Source: Glossina fuscipes (lineage: Eukaryota > Arthropoda > Insecta > Diptera > Glossinidae). Taken from it: DNA of 64,000 nucleotides. Position 1 is the stretch's first letter; every line of letters begins with the position of its first letter. The position numbers and the translations under genes are program-made. Location: positions 6,221,709 through 6,285,708 of the forward strand of contig NW_023998464.1 in NCBI RefSeq assembly GCF_014805625.2, written 5' to 3'. The notes beneath the pieces are model-generated. The model did no database searches and had not been told where the DNA came from. It saw nothing but the letters and a program-made list of their open reading frames with translations. Below, one piece after another: positions 13,832 to 26,478 of this stretch.

Positions 13832-14765
13832 ACCTCCCTGGATTTTGAAAGACTGCTCTTTTGACATCTCACTGTCTATGCACAAGAAAGAGTATACTCC
13901 AAATTACGTCTTCAGGAATCTAATAGCTGAGAAAACCCAAGTATTGGACAATACTGGTTGGAATCTTTTGTACACAGACGGCTCAAAATCTCCTGGTCTG
14001 CCTCCTGCTTGTGCGGTGGTAGATGCTACAGGACGGGTTCTTCTCAACCACATATTTCACGAAAGCACTTCAACTTTCATAACCGAAGCCAGAGCTATCC
14101 TTCACGCTGCCAACCTTGCCCATAAAAACAAACTCAAAACCGTCATTGTTACTGACAGTTTGTCTGTATTACTAGCTACCCGGAACCCTTCGACTTCGAG
14201 ATGGAGAACCATCAACAAATTAAGGAATATAATTACTACACCCGACGGAAAAATTAAAATGTTATGGGTACCAAGTCACATCGGTTTACTGGGAAATGAG
14301 CAGGCTTATCGAGCGGCAAAGTATGCTGCTTCTGCTTCTCTAATTATGGATGATTTCATGGAAAAGTTGGATCTTCAAAGATACATTGGAAGAAAAGTTA
14401 AAGAGAAAATTGCAGAAGGAAATTTACAATACCATCATCAACACTACTCTTGCATTAACCCTCAATTAACTCCACCTCTATATCCAACAAATGTTGAGAA
14501 AACCAAGATCCAAACATTTTCGAGAATTCGCCTTGGTCATACAATTGCAACTCACCAATGGATCCTGAAGAAGTCTTCTCCCCCAATCTGCTGTTGTGGA
14601 CAAACTCTTACTATAAAGCACATTCTCTGCGACTGCCTCAACTTTTCCTTGGCTAGAAGTATTGCATTTGGAACGATTAACCCTTTGAACATTCTACAAT
14701 CAACTTCAGAACAGAATATCAATTCAATATTTTACTTTATTAATACTACTAAGCTTATTATCTAA
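13832..14765 (+). pseudogene. LINE RNase H domain and C-terminal Cys/His segment
   Basis: This is the RNase H part of the same polyprotein, out of frame with the RT segment by one base. It normally removes RNA from the RNA-DNA hybrid. The acidic residues are visible as D in LYTDGSK (codon 13977), E in FITEARAI (14085) and D in IVTDSLSV (14154), plus H in WVPSHIG (14277). In the last motif, normally GNExAD, the sequence is GNEQAYRAA: the catalytic aspartate is a tyrosine (TAT at 14307-14309), a change that one base substitution explains. The C-terminal segment has a PICCCGQTLTIKHILCDC pattern, the Cys/His region usual at the end of such LINE proteins. The frame ends at a TAA at 14763. There is no true start codon; the domain was read as part of the upstream protein in the parent element. 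Confidence 0.9.
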
Positions 14766-14862
14766 TATCCATTTTTTTTAAATTAGAGCCGATAGCCTGT
14801 GTTGCTAGTGCTCAATGTCTTTTTTTTTAGTCTAAGAATTCAATTCATTAGTCTAAAATTAA

Positions 14863-14898
14863 AATAATAATAATAATAATATTTACATTTTTTTCATC
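14863..14898 (+). repeat. LINE (TAA)n tail and 3' target-site duplication
   Basis: About six TAA units end at 14880, followed by the second copy of the target duplication (14880-14898). Together with 12369-12387 these define the insertion boundaries precisely. Confidence 0.93.
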
Positions 14899-15439
14899 AC
14901 AATTTTAAACTTCAAACAGTGTTTGTAGTAACTTAATGACAAGCTTTTAAAAACTATCATGCTTAAGGAAAAGCTTACCAAATCGTAAGTCGCATGGTAC
15001 GTTTGAAACGGAAACCAAATCGTCGTTGTGCTTAAGGAATAATATCGCCTTCCAATTTTTTGTCTTTTTTTTTCCTTTTTCTTACACTTTTACTAAACAA
15101 TCAAAAGATGCCATGACAAGATGTGGACGCATCGCAACAACACCACTTTGCTCAAAGAAGCCATTAAACTAATCTTATAATTCAGACATCGTAGATTAGA
15201 GAACATGAACTTCCGCAAAATCGAAACATGAACTTTTGAAATCGTTTTTCTTGAAACAATATTCGCCTTGAAATTGTAGCCGCAACGCCAAATTAAGAAT
15301 CCTTTATAATCATGATAGTATTTTTTTGCCGACGCGTCTAATCGTCTTCTTTATAACCACCTCTTGCAATTCCTACGAAAGTTCTGGGGCATCCTAATAT
15401 TTTAAAAATAAAGTCGCGAAGCATGATTACATGTCCTAT
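14899..15439. other. No supported gene
   Basis: AT-rich spacer between the LINE and dispersed repeat copy B. I see no feature beyond a T-rich run at 15060-15085. Confidence 0.5.
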
Positions 15440-15735
15440 GCCAGTTCGCTTAATACAGTTATTCGCATAGTGACCTTTTAAAGTGAGGGCTTATATGTTA
15501 AGTGGACGAAAAGGTGGCACGATCCGTATCATTGTCAACAGCGTTTACCCTTAGGCCAAAAGAATATCTGGAATGTTACGATCTGTAGGTCAAACACAAA
15601 GAAACGAGACGACGATGCGGACAGACAGACGGAAAATGAGTCTGAATTGTTCGGTATAATAAAAAATGGATCTATCTCAAGTCCTTCTGGGTGTTGCGTA
15701 CATACGCCCAAGCTTAATATATCCTTTTAGAACAA
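15440..15735 (+). repeat. Old dispersed repeat, copy B
   Basis: The block order matches copy A: CCCTTAGGCCAAAA, then GACAGACAGACGG, then GTCTGAATTGTTCGGTATAA, then GGATCTATCTCAAGTCCTTC with TGGGTGTTGC and CTTAATATATCC. It is non-coding and diverged. Limits are approximate. Confidence 0.6.
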
Positions 15736-18441
15736 GTGATGTAGAGAAAACAAATTTTTGGTTTAGGTGTGAAATTTTGACGAGTATGACAGCAGAAGTC
15801 AAAGAAAAGACGATATATTTTGCATCAATACGGCTTGAAGCAAGAATTATTCAAACTTTTTTCTTTCACACAGCAGAAGTGGTGTCTTTTTCTGCACTTT
15901 CATCGGAGCTTATAAACGACTTATGAACCTTGTACCATGCATTAAGTTTAAAGGAGGTACTCGTGACGCAAAGCCGACTTTCCAAGCAAATAATATTCTT
16001 TCGCGCTTTACAGGAATAGTATATTTGGTTTCCAATGAATACTTTCTGAAGAGCCCGACTTTTTCCTTTTGTTTGCTTTACTTGATACCAATCAAATCAA
16101 ATCTCAAATAACTCAGATTAATATTCCATTCTCCTGCTAAAACGTAATATGTAGTAGGATTTTAACGAGCAATAATTCGACCCTATTCCTAAAAGTCGCA
16201 CATAGTTATGCCTTATAAGCAACATAAATGTTGTCTTTTGGTTGTGAAACTCTATAGCAAATGTAGTTAGAAGTAAGTAAGATTTTTGGTCAAATATTGT
16301 TACAAACCCTTTTCATAAATCACCTTTATTCCACACTACTTCTACCATCTTTCGCAGATAATATGAGTTCCGTCGAACTACTATTTACTACCATCAGGAA
16401 ATAAGTCATCTTTTGATATCTACACTAATCGGACGTCTAGCGTCGGCTAATAACATTGTAGGAGGCTAGGACTTTCCAGGTTAGAACAACACAGGTTTCG
16501 TAAACGAGGAATGAAGACGTATTTCTTTATACTGAAAACTCGCGATATCATGGCTTTCGACATATCGCACCCACTTCTCGCAATTGCATCAATTATTGTT
16601 GGGGTCACTCGTTTGTGTTGTTTTCATTTGATTACAACAAACCATAATACATCAAGCCCTGCTGATCCTTAAATGGTGCTCCCGTGGATATTTAGCTTTT
16701 CGATAAATGTTATCCTTCCTTCGAATTGAACGGGCAAAGTAAAATTTCTCGTGAATGGAATTTTCTTGGCGCAGAACTACAACTGTTCAAAGCTTTAAAA
16801 AAGTATGTTGTGCATAATTTTGTGTGATAATTTATACAATGGTGTATGGCCTAAAGAGAATACTTTTAAGCGAAGATGGCGTGGTTCCATTCATCACCCT
16901 ACAGCAATATTACACTTTGTCTCAGGAAACGGCGAAATCAAATTCATAAATCCTACAATTTAAAAACTGCAGCTCTATGTTGTACATTTTTTCACCGTCT
17001 TTGAAATATTCAGGAACTCTTATCTGAACTCGCCTCAATAGAAATTCATCAATAGATGCACGCCTAAGTAAATTTGCCGAATATTTAAGCTTTTCTAAAC
17101 TTAATTGTTGTTGTTGTTGTATTATATCTATGTATGTTATGTTATGAATATTTACCGTCAAGAGCGATATAACGTAAGAAAGAGAGTAGCAATAGAGAGC
17201 AGTAGAGAGCAATAATCCGAAGTTAAGTAGTTCCAAATAAGTAACGATCTATCGCTAAAAAGGGTCCTAATTTTTTGTGCTTATCCTTCAAATTCTAACG
17301 GTCAAACGTGCTCTCCCTTAAATGCTTATAGACTTCTTATGCGATTTGATTGACGATTTCGATACGCAATTGAGGCGATTAGTTAGTTTATTTCTTAACC
17401 ACTTCTTGACTGCTTGATTCAACCAAAATAAGAAATAATAAGCAACGTCAAATTCTCCCCCAGTTCAAAATTTCATAAGAAAATATTTTCGTATATTTTG
17501 TATTAAATTTGAAATATGTACAAAATATGTACGTATATATATATACGTATACATTTTTGACTTCTCTTTAGCATTTATCCCTACCGTAACATTAACAAAT
17601 CTATGTCAAACTGTAGTAAAGAATTATTATCTATTATCGTTGTAAGTTTGCTTAACATAATAATAGAAAGTTTATGATCTCTCTTGCTTTCCCGCCGTAC
17701 CTGCTGCTCTTATTACAAACTGTCTCTAATGTTCTCTTTGTCTTTGTATAATGATGATGACATCTCTGTTATGTTCATCATTGTGCGGCGCGATAACGTA
17801 GAGCAAAGTAAAAACTTTTTTCACATTATGACAGCAAAGGGGATAAAGTGTTCTGCAGACAATTTGATTCTTTGTTGAAATAAGTTTAAAGAAGAAACAA
17901 TAGTTAGCAAAAAAAAAAGTACGTTAAATAAGCGCACAGCTTGAATGAAAAATTTACAAACTGCAATAAACTCTGCCTATACTCTCGCGATTAAAGATAT
18001 AGCTTGAAAAGGTGAACGCACGCTGGGTTTGGTTTATATGAGACCGATACGTAGCAAACGGTATAATAAAGCAAACAAAGTTACTTATAAAACTTTAATA
18101 TGCTAATAACTCAAACGATACTCTGCGGAAGGTAATGTAATAAATGGTCTTTCGAGTAGCATTTAAGCATATAAATGAAAAAGCCATCTAAAGACCTTAA
18201 ACAAGGTGGATTTTAATAAAATACTGTACACGGTTAAGTTAAGTTTTGATTACGAATTTCAGCAACGTATTCGAAAGTTAGTTATAGGGACTTAAGGACT
18301 TGGAAAGTTTTTTAACTATATAAAAGCATCCAGATACTACTACACCGAAAGCGTATTTTCGATAAATGTAACACAGAACCGACACTGTAGACATCACATG
18401 GCCGCATAAGAATATTACAACAAGCAGTTGATTGCTGTTAC

Positions 18442-18468
18442 TATTATTATTATTATTATTATTATTAT
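18442..18468. repeat. (ATT)n microsatellite
   Basis: About nine ATT units. It resembles the reverse of the TAA tails of the LINE and SINE in this window, but no shared SINE/LINE sequence borders it, so it is called a simple repeat. Confidence 0.85.
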
Positions 18469-18640
18469 GTTTATTTTGCACGATATTTGGTTCTGTACAT
18501 TATTGTAGCTAAAAAAATAAATAAAAAAAAAAGTTAAAGCACACTCACGTTTCTTTCATATCTCATAAATTTTTACAATTTTCTGGTACTGCTTCATGTC
18601 ATCAAAACATTACGTTGTTTGTCAAACAATTTCAAAGCAC

Positions 18641-18641
18641 A

Positions 18642-18672
<31 letters not shown>
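18641..18672. repeat. (AT)n microsatellite
   Basis: An AT dinucleotide run with one interruption, seen directly in the sequence. Confidence 0.9.
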
Positions 18673-19854
18673 CATAGAAGCTTTTTCAATACATCTAGGT
18701 ATTGCTCACATTGAAGTTTCGCAAATAACCTATGTGCACAAAATGAACATGCATATATTTATTTCAGTATATTGGGCTGGCAAGAAAGAAAATTTCTCAA
18801 GAATGGTCGTGTTGTGTCTGTCAATCCGTTGATGAAGGGAAGGAAGGAAATAGAAAGATGAGCATATTGATATGTTATGCATTTGCTTTTTCCTCAACCT
18901 AATATATTATTTGCGTGTTTGTGTAAGGTAAAACCAAAAACAACATCAATAACTTTTGCTTACGTCCCGCGGGAAATTATTGCCAAAATTTTCAATGTAT
19001 GTTTAACAATCATTTCCTTAGTGCGCACAACACCTTCGGCTTAAATATTATCGAAAATGTAATACACAACTTTTCAGTTGAAAATATGCACAACAAAAGT
19101 AGGAAACGTAACCTTATTTATATTATTGTGTTAATTCATACGAGCCAAGTTGGCCGAAAATGATAGAAGCTCTACGCAAGACAACAACAAAGAAAATAAA
19201 TATATATAAAAGAAATTTAATTTCGTTAAGGATTTGCAAAAACCTTTTTTTACACTGGGTATGCAATGCACGGGTTGTAACATTTGTTTTTACATTGGAT
19301 CGATCGATTTTATGTCAGTCATGAGCACAGTTTCGATAATTTTCACCAGAAACGATTAAGAAGCACTGCAAACGGGACACACTGTCAAGACTGCACATTT
19401 CAGAAGGAAAGAAAAACAAAGGCTTAATCAATCCTTTTGCGAGGTGCTGTCCAAACTTTATACATTTGAGTTTTATTAGCAATTTACACTTATGAATTTA
19501 CACTTTTTCATATAATAAATGAAAAATTGAGAATTCGGTCGTTTATGGGGGCCTCTTTTCCATGAGAACCTTTATATGAGGTTGAATCCAAATAATAGAC
19601 CTATGTAGTTTGAATTCGGCCAGATTAATTTCTCCGTCAAATTACTACAATGGAATCATTTTCACCATAAAATATTAAAAATTAGACATTTTTACCACAG
19701 AAAAGTTCAGTTTACGTATCAATGGGTATATGAGGAGGAGGTCGAAAAATTGTCCTAAATTTTTTTTTCCAAATTTTTGACATCAATTTAGAATGCCGAT
19801 TTTTATCGAGAAGTTTTGAAAATTTCAACGTTTTTCATATGACGACTTCTCAAC

Positions 19855-20075
19855 GCAGAGTATGAGTCGAACCGTTTTCAACGGCGTTCCTTCTTGGGCC
19901 GAAGCGTTCATAAGAATATCTCAAAAATTACGACCACAACACAAGCAAACAGGACGTGGAGACGGGAGACAGGCTTAAATCAGAGAGTGTTTCTGAATCG
20001 ATTGGTAAAAGGTGGATCTTCTTGGTGTTGCCCGCATCCACGCAATATTAATATAGCCTTGCACTACAAGGTATG
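19855..20075 (+). repeat. Old dispersed repeat, copy C
   Basis: GGCTTAAATCAGAGAGTG, TTCTGAATCGATTGGTA, AAAGGTGGATCTTCTTGG and a TGTTGCCCGCATCC...AATATTAATATAGCC block follow in order. This matches the second half of copies A and B, and the complement of the segment at 46270-46400. It is non-coding. Confidence 0.55.
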
Positions 20076-21503
20076 TAGGATATAAAAATTAGTAGTTGGG
20101 TTAAGGGGACTTTTGAATCGTTTATAATGGTTTTACCTTCAAGACGTGGGGCTTTAACAACTTTTTCCAAATGGAAAAGCGGCGAGGGGATAATAATATT
20201 CATTGACATTGTTATGCATATAGTTAAGTGCTTAAAAAGAAAACGACCTTTCGCAAATATGAGAAAACAGATATCCCCGGGGCCATTCGGGTTTTGAATT
20301 CACAGCGCTCCACGGCGCTCACTTTAGCTGAGGCATATTTGAATTTAAAAAAAAGAAAAAATCAGAACTCAATTATACCACATGCATTTGCATTACCAGA
20401 TGTTTACGTAGAAAACTTTCAAAACAAGCATTTTTAGGTGTTTCGTGAGTATTTCAATCAAAACCTTCAATATTTGGCCAAGACAAGCAATCTTTTGCTA
20501 ATAAATAATATCTAAATTGCTTATCGGATATCCCTTCGGTTCGTATCTTTCAACTTTTATTTCAAAGCTACACATTCGAATTGAGATGAAAACTGTGAAC
20601 ATCGTGTTTCGAGACAAGCCTATTTAAACTTTGGATACAATGGGTAAAACTTCACCAGCTAAAAGAAATTTTTGTTTAAAGTTTATGACTTATCCCTAAG
20701 CCATCAAAAAGGACTGCCTTGATCAAACGAAAGTGTATTCGAAAGTTGCAGCCTGATATCTCACCTGACGATTTTACAAAGTGTGACACGTGCAGTTTTC
20801 TTTTCCACATATGCAGCAAAAGGCGCCCTTTCAAGCATAAAATTTTCGAAGAAAGAGAACAGACAAGAAGATTCGTGCATATAAAGGCCGTTTCTGATGC
20901 TGTAATTGGAAGCTAACGGTAAAAATATATACAAACATTTTATTCAAAATTTTAATCAAAAAAAGCGCGCCTATATAACTCCTCGAATTTTCATCCATTT
21001 TTCCGAACTCGTGACACCGTCTTTAAAATAACATTCTCTAGATTAGTACATAGGAGTTTTTCGACAGGTTAATTTATATATTTATAATTTAATATCTTTA
21101 AAATCTCCTGCAAGATTCTCAAACTATAGACGTACAGATTGGTTGACGATTTCCTTTTTGTTCTTTAGTTTAAGTTGCACAAAAACGCGTCGGACATAGA
21201 GATCTTTAAATTAACGCGCCTACCGAGAATCGCTTCGGTGTTGCTATTCTTTACTATTATCTATCATCAATTTTCTTTTATATTTAAATATATGCTTAAT
21301 AACTCCCATGAATACTATCTTTCTATTAACTTTACTCTCATCCCAAAAGGAGAATTTCATTCGTTAAAGACGAGTTTATAAAATATTCAGAATTTTCAGG
21401 CCATTGTTACAATCGCGGACAGCATAGCAGTCACCATATTTAGATATGTATTGAGGCTGCAACAATAATAGTTTTGTTGTGAAATGCGTTTAACTGAGTA
21501 TAA
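20076..21503. other. No supported gene
   Basis: AT-rich spacer with short frames only. Nothing recognisable. Confidence 0.5.
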
Positions 21504-21953
21504 ATACTGTTACGAAAATCCCAAATCCAGTTAATTTCGGCTAAGTAATTTTCTCTAATGATAAATTTGCTAAAGAAGGAAATGAGCATTCGCAGGCGCC
21601 TCCTGCAGCTGCAGGCCGATGAAAACGATTAGCGGAAAAGCAGACAGGTAAAAGCTAAGTGCACATCCGCAGGCGCGTCATGCAGGTGTAGGCCGATGAA
21701 AACGATTAGAGGAAAAGCAGGCTAGGATTAGAAATAAAACCATAAATTTAGGTATAGTAGTTTGGTTGTAAAAATGTATATAAATAGAATATTTGTGGAA
21801 GGGAGAGTTAGTCGGGCAAGAACTTTTGAGCTGAGAGTACGGCCAAAATAAATTGCAACTAATCCTACATGTAAGAAATATAATTGTAAATAAATACTCC
21901 TACTGTTGTGAAACGGACTGTATCCTAGTAAAAAGCGAATTTCATAACAATAC
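21504..21953 (+). mobile_element. Solo LTR, copy 1 (442 bp) with 4-bp target duplication
   Basis: The LTR runs from TGTTACGAA (21508) to TTCATAACA (ends 21949), so it starts TG, ends CA and carries imperfect terminal inverted repeats. It is flanked by ATAC on both sides (21504-21507 and 21950-21953). TATATAAATAG near 21777 can serve as its promoter TATA, and AATAAA-type signals follow, as expected for a promoter and polyadenylation unit. No internal gag/pol region is present, so the element was probably lost by LTR-LTR recombination. Copies 2 and 3 share the sequence. The 4-bp ATAT-like target resembles the Gypsy-superfamily 17.6/297 group, but that assignment rests on the target alone. Confidence 0.9.
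21590..21720 (+). repeat. 77-bp-period tandem duplication inside solo LTR 1
   Basis: The relatively GC-rich segment CGCAGGCGC... through GGAAAAGCAG occurs at 21591-21643 and again at 21668-21720, a period of 77 bp. Copies 2 and 3 of the LTR have it once. The second unit differs at several positions, so the duplication is not brand new. Confidence 0.85.
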
Positions 21954-24900
21954 TTTCACCAACGAAACACGCTTTTTAGTTTAGTCAGTAATCAACAAAG
22001 GATATATCCGACTGACTCGGATGGTGTCAGAGCGCTTATAGAACGATTTAAAAATAAACCGCACGTAAATACACTTCTTTTGGCACTTCTTTAGTTAGGA
22101 TACCTCGTGTCTCAAGAAGATCTCTTGAGTAATTAATCAATCCGCTTAAAGAGAAAACGAAAAAACGAGGACGACGAGCGATTCTCGGTAAACATCAATC
22201 AAGAAATTGAAAGGATTGCGTGAAGATTTTATGTAGTTACCACAAAATCGTTCTAGGGTTGGAAGAATTAATTTAGAGAACCCTTGGAAGAAGTGTGCTG
22301 TAAGCGTGAATACACTAAAGAATATGCTTATGCTCGAGGAATTTTACAAGCACCCTAAAAAACGTAAGGACTGTTGCTTCAATAATCAAAGACAACCAAT
22401 GCAAACTATTCAAGAAAATTGCTTTTAACTATTAAAGTAAAAGCAGAAAAGAAAGTAATCTTCATTGTTTAGAGCTCAAATCCTTCGCTGAAACGCTTTA
22501 CAAAACTCATTCGTATTGCTCGTCAATTTTCCTTATAAAAATGAGTGTAAAACAGGTTACAAACATTGTTCCTTCTTGGGTTTGCAATGATGTGGAGAAA
22601 TTCTGCAAATGTATGCAATTCGCGTTGCATATTGAAGAAGGCTATTGAAAAATTGTAAAAGTACGTCTTTATCGTTAATTGATAGTTTCAAAATTTCTTT
22701 CGGAAATCTGGTGCTTGCCAGCAACATAGACCAATCCTCAATATACAAAGGAATGGTTTTTCATGGTTTTTCACCTGGTGGTCTAATCTCTGACTGCATT
22801 CGGAAAGTATATTTGTTGGAGAAGGCTTTAAAAGCATTCTGAAGCTTCTGAAATGTATTTTAGATCATATCCTATTTAAGCTGTTCGCATCTTCAAACAA
22901 GTCATCAATAAATAAATAAATAAATAAATTCTCCATAGTCTACTTTAAGGTTAATTCTTGCGATGCTTTTAATATCCACAAGCATCCACTTGTAAATTTT
23001 GATAAAAATTGAAAACTTTTAAAACAACAGATTATGTGTTTCAGTGAAGGACAAATTGTAGTGCTTCTTGGCCGTTAAAATCGGCCGTGGGACGAAAGAA
23101 ATAGCGAAAAATTTTCACAACTCTTGTGCTTAACGAGAATCGTTAAGACACGAATGTGTCTGTTCTTACACACTATGTACGGCCATTGTTGCCGAAAGTG
23201 GTGTTACATGTTGAATGCTTTATTCATGTTGAAAGTAAAGCTGATGTCATCTGCAACAACCTCAGAAACAAGGCCACTACGTTCGCCCTTCTTTCAAAGG
23301 GCTTATATTCGTCGTAACAAAAGAAGTGAACGATGAACGTAAAATTTGCTACAGAAAATTCAGTCCAGCAACAACATTTATGTTAATGAAACTAGTTGGT
23401 GCATATGATAGGTGAGAAACGGGTATTACTCGACCACATGAAGTTGTCTAGGCATACCTAGCCGGGTAAAATAAGATTACGAGTTCATGTAAACTCAACC
23501 TAAGAGAAAATTCGTCTGTTTACCGTTGTAGATTTGGATGGGCGCCAGCAAAAACAAAATAAAAACAAAGGAAACGTTAAAATTCTTATTAATTCTTGGC
23601 ATTCGTGCAATACTTGCTTTCAATGGCGTTCATTGATGGACCCTTATATCGTTACTACAGTCACTTGAATATTTATATAGCAAATTCTTTACTAAATAAA
23701 AAATGAAAGAATTACTTGAGTACAAATATTTTTATTTATATACAATCGTTGTTTTAATTCATTTCCTTTTAACAAATAACGGAAACGGATATTAATTTCA
23801 AGAGAAAGCATAAGTAAAAGATTTTTATGATTCGAAAAGAGGAAAAAAAGAAATGACCTTAAAAGTTAAGAAATTCGGAGATAAAATCGTTTTTTCAACG
23901 AAGGCTAGATAAAAATATTTGTGTACACCTTTCCAAAGGTAGTCATAGAAGTATATGCACTCTGTGCAGTTATGCTTTCCAAATTCAATTGTTATGAGAC
24001 ATTTGCCAATTGTTTTACTTGTTTCCTTATATATATTTATATGTACATATATATACATATATATATTCTTTTTTTTTTCAGTTCTTTTCTACCATTTTTA
24101 TCCTTTGTCTACTTATACACCGGAAACTTGGCACACAATCGGATACACATTGTAACATACAATTACAGCAAACGTCAGGTTCGAGTAACAACATATTTCC
24201 AATGTTTATATAGCAACGCGCACTTATATACACATTCTAAACCCAGTAACATGCAAACCCATATATATATATATACACCTACACCGTGGGCAGGTTTCCC
24301 GTACTAAAGCATGGGTACGTATATGTAGAGAAACATTGTCAACTACAACGCCATACACACCCGCTTATATAGTTATTGAGATTTAGTCGATTTACTTGTA
24401 GAAATATTTTTATCTATTGCCACTGTTAAGCGCACACGAATGCACATTGATTTGGTTTCCCTTTTTTTCTTCTGCTTATATCCACATTCGCACATATTTA
24501 CATGTATACAAAACAATTCAGTAACGTTTGTTAACAAAACCAATTTTTAGGTTCTACTAACTAGTAATGACAATACGTTGGCTTCTGCAACAGCAATGTG
24601 CTAACCAGAAAAATGCCAATCAATGATGTGGAAAGTGTAGAGTGACAATTTTTTATTTATTATTTTTTTTTTTTTAGATATCGATGTTTTTACTTCTTGT
24701 TATACCGATTAGCGAACGATTCGTAGATATGTTTCATTTACTCTTCTTTTTGTAACAACCAGAAAAGTACCTCGGAGCACATATGAAGAGTTTCTGTTTG
24801 GTTGGTGAGCATAAGGTAACTCAAGCCGTTCGTAATTTAGCCGTGGTCTGACTATTTGGGCAAAAACCACGCTCACTATAAGCACAGAAGATATTGAAAA

Positions 24901-26469
24901 GAAACTATAATTTGCAGCCTGTAAGTAGGAGGCACTGATAAAAAAACCCCCTAAAAATATTTTTTGGACCCATATAAAGGAAAAGATAAGCAAATGAACT
25001 CGTTCAACAAACTACCATACCCTTTTTTAAAGAAACATTATGTAAAAGATTTCAACGATGGAATACGCTTCTCTCACCAGTTTTTTTTAAGTCCCCGTTT
25101 TTTTTCAATTTTTAACTATTTTTCGGAAATTGGTTTTATGCAATAGGATAGCAAAGAAAGGAGAAACATTTACAATTCGAAAGAATCCTGAACAGCAAAA
25201 TGTTTATTATATCCCTTTTCTTTGCCATTGATGAATGAGGTCTTAAACACCTTGCAATGGCATTTTTCTGTACTATATGTGATTCGTTCTCCGTTCACCA
25301 TACTGGAGAAAGATGTTTATGTAACTGAAAATTTATTTATATTTACCAATGATATAAAAAATTTTTCAATCAGCATTCGTTCGTAAAAAAAAATTGAAAA
25401 TAATTTCTGCTAAGAAAAAATGTAATCCGTTTGAAAAATATGGAGAAACTTACACTTACGCTGCACTAAAGAGAAGGAAAACCCCAAACAAATGTTTGGA
25501 AATCGCGAGTCTAGCAATTAGTTTCATGAAGACGATGTTTACGTGAAAATGCCATGTGCTTATAAATTTCTTATTATTATTACCATTCTATGCAAAAAAC
25601 AATAGGCCAATGCTTGCAGCCACAAGGCATGTAATTATCATGCACGAAAGATTATATTATAAGTGTATGCAAATTTGACTAAAGATTACTGCTACAATCA
25701 CCTTGCTCCAGAATGTCCCTGGTGATCATTTGCTGGCAGCAACAAGGGAAAGTTACGTGTGTTTGAAGATATGGTCAATTTCCTGCCAAATATATCAAAG
25801 GAATCGTCAGAGGATTTCAAACTCATCAGCAACGCATTACAATAACGAATTGCACGGACAGTAAACGATGGGTCAGCCAAAGGTATGAATATAAGATGAT
25901 GTAAATATGAGAATGAAAATTTCACAACAGCATGGACAAAGGATTAAATGCGGACTCTGCGTTCGATTTTATAAACAAGGCGTGCAATAGGCCTGACAGT
26001 ACATTAAAACCCATCCTAGTTATACAACGCCCAACGGAAAAATACTCCAATAATATACTTAACATACGACATGAGAAGAGAATTTTTAATAGCAAGTCGA
26101 AGTCGAGGAGGCAAACACAAATTCAGCTTATACAAGATTCGTAGAGTATTCTTATTTACTACTTATGAACAAAAATGATGTCTGTGAAAAGTATGAATCT
26201 TATGGATTTCAAAATGCAAGATTTGTTAGAGACTTTATTTAAGCGGGGAAATTTTTCGTACACCTATATCTACATGTGAGTGACCGTTCAGAACCCTTGC
26301 TCTATCATAATAAGTACATGCATTTATTTTGGTCGGCGATTTTTATTGGTAGAAATGATAATGTAACGTGGAGTGTTAATGGGCTTAATGGTTAAATTCG
26401 ATGATTTTCACCTTTCTCTACATAAAATAAAAGTTTTTCATTTAGCATGATTAAGTTATTCAGCGCATA
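21954..26469. other. No supported gene
   Basis: AT-rich spacer. It holds interrupted (AT)n tracts at about 24028-24066 and 24261-24275 and a (AAAT)n run near 22907-22927. The piece at about 24690-24720 (TTGTTATACCGATTAGCG) resembles the old dispersed repeat. Open frames are short and unrecognised. Confidence 0.5.
24261..24275. repeat. (AT)n microsatellite
   Basis: A short pure AT dinucleotide run in a region with further AT/GT-rich tracts. Confidence 0.8.
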
Positions 26470-26478
26470 CAGACGCTA

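Larger units (their letters stand above)
12388..14879 (+). mobile_element. 5'-truncated I-like non-LTR retrotransposon (LINE)
   Basis: This is a 2.49-kb insertion with the end of a reverse transcriptase frame, an RNase H frame, a short 3' UTR and a (TAA)n tail of about six units (14863-14880), bracketed by a perfect 18-19 bp target duplication. Order RT then RNase H then a C-terminal Cys-rich segment, together with a TAA-repeat tail instead of poly-A, fits the I group of LINEs. ORF1, the endonuclease and the N-terminal part of the RT are missing, so the copy is dead on arrival, as is usual for 5' truncation during reverse transcription. It cannot transpose by itself. The frames upstream of 12388 belong to the flanking DNA, not to the element. 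The 3' end resembles the tail of the SINE at 55458-55635. Confidence 0.93.
15736..19854. other. No supported gene
   Basis: Short unrecognised frames only. It contains an (ATT)n microsatellite at 18442-18468, an (AT)n tract at 18641-18672 and several (TTG)/(TA) short runs. No exon with good splice signals and family-like coding was found. Confidence 0.5.

Noticed and set aside
18442..18468. (ATT)n as the tail of another SINE or LINE
   Set aside because: Neither flank contains the shared tail blocks or a paired target duplication.
22020..22040. Sequence downstream of LTR 1 (GGTGTCAGAGCGC) as a primer-binding site and internal region
   Set aside because: The LTR is closed by matching ATAC duplications at 21504 and 21950, so what follows is flanking DNA; the resemblance is accidental.
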